A stretch of DNA of 51,989 bases from UBA8516 sp035455245 (GTDB lineage Archaea; Thermoproteota; Nitrososphaeria; Nitrososphaerales; Nitrosopumilaceae). The notes beneath the pieces were generated by a model that made no database searches, had not been told where the DNA came from, and saw nothing but the letters and a program-made list of their open reading frames with translations. The stretch's first letter is position 1. Each line of letters opens with the position of its first letter. A program made the position numbers and the translations under genes. Where the stretch lies: the NCBI GenBank assembly GCA_035455245.1, contig DATIFN010000038.1:1-51989 (forward strand), given 5' to 3'. Below, one piece after another: positions 24,966-30,826 of this stretch.

Positions 24966-26184
24966 GTCTCTTTGTTAGTATGGTTCCAACACCCATGGCA
25001 AAAAAGACCACAAGTGGAACGAACCTGTAAGGCTGCACTGTTTGATCTGTAAAACCTTGCAAGACGGGGGCTGACAAAAGCATACCCATTATCAAAACCA
25101 TGATCGAATCTGTGTGAATTATCCCTCTTCTTGATAATATAAAAAGTGAAATGGTTAGCGGTAAAATGAAAAGCAAAACAATCACATCAAATCTCATCTG
25201 AAATGCCCATGCGGTAAATCCGCGCCAAAAGTCGTTTGCATCAGAGCCTGTGGAAGCGCCTATTACATTTATCCCTGATACTGCAACTGCAATTCCTGCA
25301 AAAAATATTATTCCATAAGTTACCAAGAGTATCTTCTTTTTTTGTTTTGATATGTTTGATCTATAAATAAAAAATAATGTCATAGGCAAAAACATTGCAG
25401 TAAGTGCCTTGGCTGGAATGGAGGCAATAAAAGCTGGTGGCGAAAGAAACCACTTTTTGTAAACAAGGAATAACGAAAGTATGTAGAGAAGAATCCACAG
25501 GTTGTCGTAGGTAGCTGAAGTGTCATATGACAAAAACACTGAACTTTGAAGTAATATGGATACAGCAACGAGGCCTGCAAATCTTTTTTGTGACAACTCT
25601 TTTGTTATAAAATACGTCAAAATTACAAGTGCTATACTAACAATAAATGGTAATACTCTGATGTTTCCAAATACGCCAAGTGAGGTTGAAAGAAGAAGAT
25701 ACTTGAGATGAGGTTCTGACAAGTTAAGAGTAACATCACTTATGGTCCAATTTTGCACTCTTTGCTTTACTAGTTTATAATCATCCCAGACTTCCTCTTG
25801 GCCAAGCTCAAAAGCAGTAAATGCTATGTAAGTTGCAAGAAATAAAATCATAACAATAAGAGCTGTCTTTTTTGAAACTTCAAAATTAAAAACAAACTTG
25901 ATAGATTTTGTTATTACTTGTGGCAGCTTGTCCTTCTTGTACAAGATTCCAATTGCAAGAAGGATGAGATTAGTAGCTAATAGTGGATATGTCCAAACTC
26001 CTATTTCATATGGATTGATTACTACATCCTTGAATGAGCTAGTTGATCTTACCAATAAAGAGGGAAAGAGAACTGTGGTTAAACTGATAAGAACGATAAC
26101 AATGGTTGCTAGAAATACGAGCCACGAGACTTTGGATGTCTTTACTTTGGCTTTTTGCTCTTTTGCAGTGGGTTTTTTGCTCAA
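24949..26184 (-). CDS. Polytopic membrane protein, GT-C/GT39-like
   Basis: 411 residues with about ten hydrophobic helices. A first extracytoplasmic loop has acidic residues (EEVWDDYKLVKQRVQNW...LSEPHLKYLLLS). This is the layout of lipid-phosphate-sugar-dependent GT-C glycosyltransferases (dolichol-phosphate mannosyltransferase type), whose loop 1 holds the catalytic Asp/Glu. The C-terminal soluble domain found in some members is missing. It stands divergent from cdc6. GT39-like assignment rests on topology and the loop. A transporter is less likely. Confidence 0.6.
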   Translation of the reverse strand: MSKKPTAKEQKAKVKTSKVSWLVFLATIVIVLISLTTVLFPSLLVRSTSSFKDVVINPYEIGVWTYPLLATNLILLAIGILYKKDKLPQVITKSIKFVFNFEVSKKTALIVMILFLATYIAFTAFELGQEEVWDDYKLVKQRVQNWTISDVTLNLSEPHLKYLLLSTSLGVFGNIRVLPFIVSIALVILTYFITKELSQKRFAGLVAVSILLQSSVFLSYDTSATYDNLWILLYILSLFLVYKKWFLSPPAFIASIPAKALTAMFLPMTLFFIYRSNISKQKKKILLVTYGIIFFAGIAVAVSGINVIGASTGSDANDFWRGFTAWAFQMRFDVIVLLFILPLTISLFILSRRGIIHTDSIMVLIMGMLLSAPVLQGFTDQTVQPYRFVPLVVFFAMGVGTILTKRPSEKA

Positions 26185-26265
26185 ACTTGTGATTTTGTAA
26201 AGTGTAGGTGCTTAAAACTTGACTGATTATGGTTTTTATTCAGGCATGAATAATTGTTATATGTG

Positions 26266-26283
26266 TTTCTAGTGGAAACAAAA
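26266..26283 (+). promoter_or_regulatory. ORB-like origin recognition element upstream of cdc6
   Basis: TTTCTAGTGGAAACAAAA lies 15 bp before the cdc6 start. It matches the core of the archaeal origin recognition box (TCCAGTGGAAACAAA type) known from Orc1/Cdc6 binding sites. It also has GTTTC-N5-GAAAC dyad symmetry. Only one copy is seen, and the G-rich extension of full ORBs is absent (TTGGATGG follows). It could mark an origin or an autoregulatory site. Confidence 0.55.
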
Positions 26284-26298
26284 TTGGATGGATACTAG

Positions 26299-27630
26299 TT
26301 GGACAAGCGGGAATTTATTAGAATAATATCAAAAATTGAGAAAGAGGACAGCATTTTTTCAAAGAAAGCATACTTGGACACACTATCTTTTCCACCAAAT
26401 ATTGTTGGCCGCCAAAAAAAGACGGAGGAGCTAGTCAGACTATTGCTTGGATACAAGCAAGGCTATGTTGTTCCACTAGTATCAGTATACGGAAGAAGCG
26501 GCTCTGGAAAATCTACAATAGTAAAGTTTGTGTGCGAAAACCTCGGTGTACCGTATTGTTTTGTAAATTTACGAAAAGCAAAAACAGTCTTTGGTGCAGC
26601 AAATCTTATTTTAGCTGAGCTTGGCAAGCCAAATCTGAAAAGCGCACAAGGGTTGAATTTGGCAGTAGAAAATATTGGAAATTCTATCATATCTAAACTA
26701 GAACAAGAAAAGAAAAATTTCTTTGTCCTGGTTTTGGATGAATATGATGTACTGTTTCATGACAAAAGAGGCAGGCCGTCTGACTTTGTCTACAAACTAA
26801 TTGTATTGGAGGAAAATCTTAGATCAAAAGGATTGATGCTTTGTGTTGTTACCATATCAAATAATGTTTTATCAGATTATGAAATAGATGACAGGGTTCG
26901 CTCAAGAATTGGCTCATCTGAAGTTTTTTTTGAACCATACTCAAAATCAGATGTTCTTGAGATATTAAAAGAACGAACTAAGGAGGCCTTTTCTATACCA
27001 GTTGATGAAAAGGTGTTGGAAAGATGTGCTGGTTTGAGTTCAGAAGGTCATGGTGACGCTCGTCGTGCTATTGATTTGCTTAGAGTAGCTGCCGAGCTTG
27101 CCAGATCAAAAAATGAAAAGCTGTCAGGATCTCATGTAGATATGGCATCAGACGAGCTACAAAAAGACAGGATTGGAAAGGTTTTGGCAAACGCTTCATA
27201 TCACTTTAAGCTTGCTTGCTGTGCACTGGCAAGAATTACATACCTTACAGATGAGCCCTGGCACTCTACTTCTGTTTTATATAACCAGTACTGCAAAATC
27301 GTTCAAAAAGATACCAAGCCGCTAGGCTATAGAAGAATTTCTGAGCTATTGATTGAGCTTGAAAACACAGGCCTTGTTGTATCTCAGACTGGTTCCAAAG
27401 GAAGACATGGATATGGTACGCAGTACAAGCTTGTTGTGTCCCCTGACGTTATAGGAAAGACTGCGTTTGCAGAATGGTGGAAAAATCTGGTTGAAGCAAA
27501 AAGAAAGCATGATCAAAATGTTGAGGATGAAAAGATCACAAAACCAAAGAAATCTTCACTTTTTTATGATATGTACAAGACACTGGATCTAGAGACTCAA
27601 AAAGACTGGCAGGAATTTGTGGGGTTGTAA
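26299..27630 (+). CDS. cdc6: Orc1/Cdc6 family replication initiator
   Basis: 443 residues, TTG start. AAA+ ATPase that binds origin boxes and helps load MCM. Walker A is GRSGSGKST (65-73), and Walker B FFVLVLDEYD has D147/E148. Sensor 2 GHGDARRAIDLLRVA follows RSRIGSSEVFFEPYS. The C-terminal winged helix spans ~300-400 (YRRISELLIELENTGLV...GRHGYGTQYKL). An ORB-like site precedes it, and a 98-bp copy of its last codons plus downstream DNA recurs at 28369-28466. Length is normal. Confidence 0.94.
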   Translation: MDKREFIRIISKIEKEDSIFSKKAYLDTLSFPPNIVGRQKKTEELVRLLLGYKQGYVVPLVSVYGRSGSGKSTIVKFVCENLGVPYCFVNLRKAKTVFGAANLILAELGKPNLKSAQGLNLAVENIGNSIISKLEQEKKNFFVLVLDEYDVLFHDKRGRPSDFVYKLIVLEENLRSKGLMLCVVTISNNVLSDYEIDDRVRSRIGSSEVFFEPYSKSDVLEILKERTKEAFSIPVDEKVLERCAGLSSEGHGDARRAIDLLRVAAELARSKNEKLSGSHVDMASDELQKDRIGKVLANASYHFKLACCALARITYLTDEPWHSTSVLYNQYCKIVQKDTKPLGYRRISELLIELENTGLVVSQTGSKGRHGYGTQYKLVVSPDVIGKTAFAEWWKNLVEAKRKHDQNVEDEKITKPKKSSLFYDMYKTLDLETQKDWQEFVGL

Positions 27631-27702
27631 CTATTAACGTTTAGAGCTATTGGTAGCTTATGGTTTTACTACATTTAATTTTGAATGATCTTCTCAATTT
27701 CT
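27605..27702 (+). repeat. Direct repeat copy 1: cdc6 3' end and downstream DNA
   Basis: This 98-bp stretch (last 26 bp of cdc6 and 72 bp beyond) recurs at 28369-28466 with 6 mismatches (92/98 identical) and no gap. Weaker similarity extends further upstream with a small deletion. The two copies bracket the RelBE-like pair. Confidence 0.9.
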
Positions 27703-27754
27703 ATATCTTTTGTAGAGAACACATCTTAATTCAGATAGCGAATGTTTTTTATAT

Positions 27755-27779
27755 TATAGAATACTATAGCACACTATAG
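27755..27779. promoter_or_regulatory. Three TATAG repeats at exact 10-bp spacing (RHH operator candidate)
   Basis: TATAG occurs at 27755, 27765 and 27775, with ACTATAG in the last two, ending 5 bp before the antitoxin ATG. One helical turn between repeats is what tandem RHH dimers use on their operators. The repeats overlap the probable TATA/start region, so binding would block transcription. Confidence 0.55.
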
Positions 27780-27784
27780 AAGAT

Positions 27785-28018
27785 ATGCCTACAAGTATAC
27801 AAATTGAAAAAAAAATCAAAGAACGCCTTGATAAATTTAAGAACCATCCTCGTGAGACCTACAATGAAGTGCTTGCCAGAATGATCAATATAGTGTCGCA
27901 GCAAAATAAGGAAGCACTCAGCCAACAGACAATAAAAAATCTCAAAAAATCCCTAAATGACATAGAAAAAGGCAAAGTCTATTCCCTTGAGCAAGTAGAA
28001 AAAGAACTTGGTCTATAA
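27785..28018 (+). CDS. RHH-type antitoxin (RelB-like)
   Basis: 77 residues. The N-terminal part (MPTSIQIEKKIKERLDKFKN...ETYNEVLARMI) has the ribbon-helix-helix pattern and would bind DNA as a dimer. The charged C-terminal tail (KSLNDIEKGKVYSLEQVEKE) should wrap the toxin. It overlaps the toxin gene by 11 bp. TATAG repeats lie just upstream, in the right place for autoregulation. Confidence 0.85.
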   Translation: MPTSIQIEKKIKERLDKFKNHPRETYNEVLARMINIVSQQNKEALSQQTIKNLKKSLNDIEKGKVYSLEQVEKELGL

Positions 28019-28259
28019 AATCATTGTTACTGACACTGCCAAAAAGCAGCTCAAAAAGCTTGACAGGCAAACAGCTAAAAGAATAGACAAAAAACTGCGT
28101 GAAATCTCAAATGATCCTTTTCTTTATGTAACAAAGCTTGTTGGGTTGGAATTTTACAAACTACGCGTTGGCAATTACAGGGTTTTGATGACTATTCAGC
28201 AAAACAATTTGATCATAATGGTAGTTGAGATAAGTCATAGAAGTAATGTCTACAAGTAG
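28008..28259 (+). CDS. RelE/ParE-family toxin
   Basis: 83 residues, TTG start inside the antitoxin gene. RelE fold marks: YKIIVTDTAKKQLKKLD, KLVGLEFYKLRVGNYRVLM and a terminal VVEISHRSNVYK. The Arg residues in LRVGNYR and the C-terminal HRxxVY are typical of the RelE mRNA-interferase branch and weigh against ParE, but the exact target is not certain. It pairs with the RHH antitoxin upstream. The module is bracketed by the duplicated cdc6 end. Confidence 0.88.
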   Translation: MVYKIIVTDTAKKQLKKLDRQTAKRIDKKLREISNDPFLYVTKLVGLEFYKLRVGNYRVLMTIQQNNLIIMVVEISHRSNVYK

Positions 28260-28368
28260 ATTCTCTCTTTGTGCAAGGCTAAATTGGAATCATAAATGAA
28301 ACCTATCGGATAGAATCTAACAAAGTGAGAAAAACGAAATTAACAAAACACTGGCCAGACCCAAAAAA

Positions 28369-28466
28369 ACTGGCAGGAATTTGTGGGATTGTAACTATTA
28401 ACGTTTAGAGATAGTGGCAGCTTATGGTTTTACTACATTTGATTTTGAATGATGTTCTCAATTTCT
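28369..28466 (+). repeat. Direct repeat copy 2: cdc6 3'-end remnant
   Basis: The second copy of the 98-bp repeat. It lacks the rest of cdc6, so it is a remnant. The 333-base gap 28260-28592 otherwise holds ~100 bp of unassigned AT-rich DNA, a minus-strand coding remnant, a palindrome and the operator array of the next module. Confidence 0.88.
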
Positions 28467-28510
28467 TTGATCCTGTTTGGATTCAGTGAGTATTGTGGAC
28501 CTAGCTTGTG
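28433..28510 (-). pseudogene. C-terminal remnant of a gene once convergent with cdc6
   Basis: The minus strand reads HKLGPQYSLNPNRIKEIEN then IIQNQM and a stop, with no start codon (a stop lies two codons upstream). In repeat copy 1 the same frame reads IEIEKIIQN and stops. The style is that of a winged-helix regulator's C-terminus. Its presence in both copies suggests the ancestral order was cdc6 followed by a convergent gene. Based on 24 codons only. Confidence 0.3.
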
Positions 28511-28512
28511 GG

Positions 28513-28533
28513 ATGATTATTTCAAATAATCAT
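28513..28533. repeat. 21-nt perfect palindrome
   Basis: Arms ATGATTATTT and AAATAATCAT around a single C. Its last base abuts the first operator palindrome. It may be a terminator for the upstream direction or a further protein site. No T-tract is attached. Confidence 0.5.
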
Positions 28534-28590
28534 GTCCTAAAAATAAGACATATGTCTTAAATATAAGACAAATGTCCTAAAAATAGGACA
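28533..28590. promoter_or_regulatory. Three 18-bp palindromes at 20-bp period (operator of MNT-HEPN pair)
   Basis: TGTCCTAAAAATAAGACA at 28533, TGTCTTAAATATAAGACA at 28553 and TGTCCTAAAAATAGGACA at 28573. Each is a dyad TGTC(C/T)TA-N4-TA(A/G)GACA; the third is perfect in the arms. They end 2 bp before the ATG at 28593 and contain the only TATA-like sequence. A dimeric protein binding all three would occlude the promoter. The winged-helix domain of the downstream protein is the obvious ligand (inferred). Confidence 0.75.
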
Positions 28591-28592
28591 TA

Positions 28593-29192
28593 ATGCTATT
28601 ACATGGATACCTAGAAGAAATGCTTGGAAACAAAGTAGCCATTGCCTTGCTGCGTACTATGGTGAACTATAAGGGCAAGATCTTCACTATTAGAGGATTA
28701 GCCACAGAGGCAAAAGTTTCTCCAAATGAAACTGCCCTCATTATTCATGAACTTGAAAATTTTGGCATAATAAAAATTCAGCCAGTAGGAAGGGCCTATC
28801 AATTAGAACTAAACAAGAAAAGCTACATTCTAAATAAAGTAATAGAGCCAATGATCGAGGCAGAAAAAAATACTTTTGGTGAACTACTTGTTCTTCTAAA
28901 GAAATATCTTGATACAAAAAAAATTATCTCTGCAGTAATTTTTGGAAGTGTTGTAAAGGGCCAAGAAAAAATAGATAGTGACATAGATCTTTTAGTAATT
29001 TCAAATGATCATGATCATGCTATTGCACAAATATCTGAAGCAAGCGAACAAGTATTCTCTACATTTCATGGCAATTTATCTCCAATAATATTCACCGACA
29101 AAGAATTCAAAACTAAACAAAAAGGATCTCTGATACGGTCTATCATTGATAATCATATTCTAATATGTGGAAAAAGGATAGAAATATCATAA
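28593..29192 (+). CDS. wHTH-fused minimal nucleotidyltransferase (MNT antitoxin type)
   Basis: 199 residues. An N-terminal winged helix-turn-helix (~10-80: KIFTIRGLATEAKVSPNETALIIHELENFGIIKIQ...YQLELNKKSY) is followed by a nucleotidyltransferase domain with GSVVKGQ...SDIDLLVIS (GSx9-10DxD, DNA polymerase beta-like). MNT proteins paired with HEPN act as antitoxins that AMPylate the HEPN partner. The fused DNA-binding domain would let it autoregulate through the triple palindrome ahead of it. The HEPN gene starts at the next base. Confidence 0.85.
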   Translation: MLLHGYLEEMLGNKVAIALLRTMVNYKGKIFTIRGLATEAKVSPNETALIIHELENFGIIKIQPVGRAYQLELNKKSYILNKVIEPMIEAEKNTFGELLVLLKKYLDTKKIISAVIFGSVVKGQEKIDSDIDLLVISNDHDHAIAQISEASEQVFSTFHGNLSPIIFTDKEFKTKQKGSLIRSIIDNHILICGKRIEIS

Positions 29193-29582
29193 ATGACAAG
29201 ATCTGTGGATCAGAAAAAGGCAACTGGATATATTACCAAGGCCAAAAACTCGTTACATATCTCAAAAATTGCAATCAAAGAGGCTGCATATGATGCTGCA
29301 GTGATGAATGCGGTACACAGTGCAATTAATTCCCTTGATGCATTAACCACATATTTTGTAGGAAAACGTGCCTCTGGGGCACATACAGAAGTACTATCCC
29401 TTATCAAAGGAATCTTAGTTCAGAGAGAATATGAGGAAATTCAAAAGCAATACAACACGTTACTAGGAATGAAAAATGAATCTGAATACCAGCCTGATTT
29501 AATGAATCTAAAAGAAGCAGAATCAGCCATAAAATTGGCTGAAAGGATCTTTGAAAAAGTCAAAGCAAAACTACAGTCTTGA
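29193..29582 (+). CDS. HEPN-domain protein (putative RNase toxin)
   Basis: 129 residues, all helical, directly after the MNT gene (no gap). R59-x4-H64 (KRASGAHTEV) matches the HEPN RNase motif RxxxxH. The Tyr two residues after His that HepT toxins carry, and that MntA AMPylates, is replaced by Glu. So either silencing uses another residue or the mechanism is different. Downstream is a T-run (29590-29596) that may stop transcription. Confidence 0.82.
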   Translation: MTRSVDQKKATGYITKAKNSLHISKIAIKEAAYDAAVMNAVHSAINSLDALTTYFVGKRASGAHTEVLSLIKGILVQREYEEIQKQYNTLLGMKNESEYQPDLMNLKEAESAIKLAERIFEKVKAKLQS

Positions 29583-29651
29583 TTGCTCTATTTTTTTTAT
29601 AATAGATATGGATATTGTACTATTGCTTTGAATCACTGTGAAAAATGAAAT

Positions 29652-30668
29652 TTAGAAGATCTTTCCGCCAGCTTTAATCAATACACCGCTTCCAGATTTG
29701 ACAAGAAGGTGCTTGCTTGTAAAATCAATATCCAATGATATCCCGTTTGGTATGGTCAGTACTGCTCCATTTTGTATAATGACGTTACCATGCGCCGTTG
29801 AACTTGATGTTAGCGTACAACTTGAAGATATTATCCAGTCACCTACTGGTGGTAGATCAGAACATGAATCTAATATTAGCATCAAATCATTCAAGTATGA
29901 TGATGTAGAATCAAATGGATTTGGTTGGTTATCATCTGTCAAATATGTATAACCAACATATTGTGATTCTGCAGTAACAAAGGCTTGATCCAATGAACTA
30001 ATTCCATATGATACGGTGGAAAAGTTCTTTTTATCGTAGTCTAAATGCCAACCTCCCAGCGAGGAAAGATCCGGAAGGTATGAATTTTCAAATATTGTTA
30101 TGATATCTACAGTACCGATATAGCTTGGTAATGTGTCTGCTCCTGGATTTCCAGCAGTCAGTGTAAATCCTAGCGATTTGGCATACGCACTTAGATTCGA
30201 ATAGTATGTCTCATGGCCTGCAGTGTTTGTCATCTCATCAAACTTGATACCATCAACAAGATACCAATTTTTATATGAATTAATATCAGCCATAACAGAA
30301 CTTGCACTACGAGTTGTATAATCGGTTGGAACATAACCTAAAACAATAATTCCTGCAGATTTTAATTTCTGTATTCCAGTCACAAAGTTTGCATCTTGTG
30401 ATGTTCCAGGACCACTGTTTGGATTAATTATTACTATAACCGGCACCGAAGGATGTGCAGTTTTTGCTGCTACTACTTTATCCCATTCTGGACTGGGATA
30501 TCCGTAAAGTGGAATCATTAACCCTGTGCGTGTAGAGTCGCCTGTCGCATGGTGGATTCCCAATATCGGTATTAGAAACAAAATGCTTACTAAAATCCCA
30601 CAACTTATTTTCCAAGAATTTGTCATATTATTTTTGAGATCCATCATTTTATAAAATATAACTTTCAT
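29652..30668 (-). CDS. Secreted spherulation-specific family 4-like (GH114-related barrel) protein
   Basis: 338 residues from ATG 30668; the ATG at 30626 (MTNSWKISCG) gives a better signal peptide (SCGILVSILFLIPILG, mature from ~DSTRTGL). The barrel domain (~50-265: MIPLYGYPSPEWDKV, VIVIINPNSGPG, VLGYVPTDYT, VDGIKFDEMTN, TAGNPG) is the Spherulin 4 family, fungal and bacterial homologues of which relate to polygalactosaminidases. The last 63 residues are a separate module shared with the protein at 30827. It is probably a surface glycan hydrolase or binder. The enzymatic activity is inferred. Confidence 0.78.
   Translation of the reverse strand: MKVIFYKMMDLKNNMTNSWKISCGILVSILFLIPILGIHHATGDSTRTGLMIPLYGYPSPEWDKVVAAKTAHPSVPVIVIINPNSGPGTSQDANFVTGIQKLKSAGIIVLGYVPTDYTTRSASSVMADINSYKNWYLVDGIKFDEMTNTAGHETYYSNLSAYAKSLGFTLTAGNPGADTLPSYIGTVDIITIFENSYLPDLSSLGGWHLDYDKKNFSTVSYGISSLDQAFVTAESQYVGYTYLTDDNQPNPFDSTSSYLNDLMLILDSCSDLPPVGDWIISSSCTLTSSSTAHGNVIIQNGAVLTIPNGISLDIDFTSKHLLVKSGSGVLIKAGGKIF
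29655..29843 (-). repeat. Shared C-terminal module, copy A
   Basis: Codes for 63 residues from GDWIISSSC to SGVLIKAGGKIF, identical at 52 of 63 positions to copy B at 32780-32968 in opposite orientation. It reads as short repeated beta strands (GNVIIQNGAVLTIPNG), suggesting a beta-helix cap or a surface-sorting tail. Confidence 0.85.
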
Positions 30669-30826
30669 ATCAACCCAGCTTGATCCAGCCTAAACAGATA
30701 TTATTTCAGACAAATTTGATATTGAAATCTTACAGCATTTGTGCATTCAATACAGAAATTCCAAATTTGGGAGGATCAATTTTTATCGCATTATCAGAGC
30801 TGGATTTTTATTGAGAGATAACCGAA

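Noticed and set aside
28533..28590. CRISPR array
   Set aside because: The three units touch each other with 2-bp gaps and no spacers, and each is a palindrome at a promoter. No cas genes are present.
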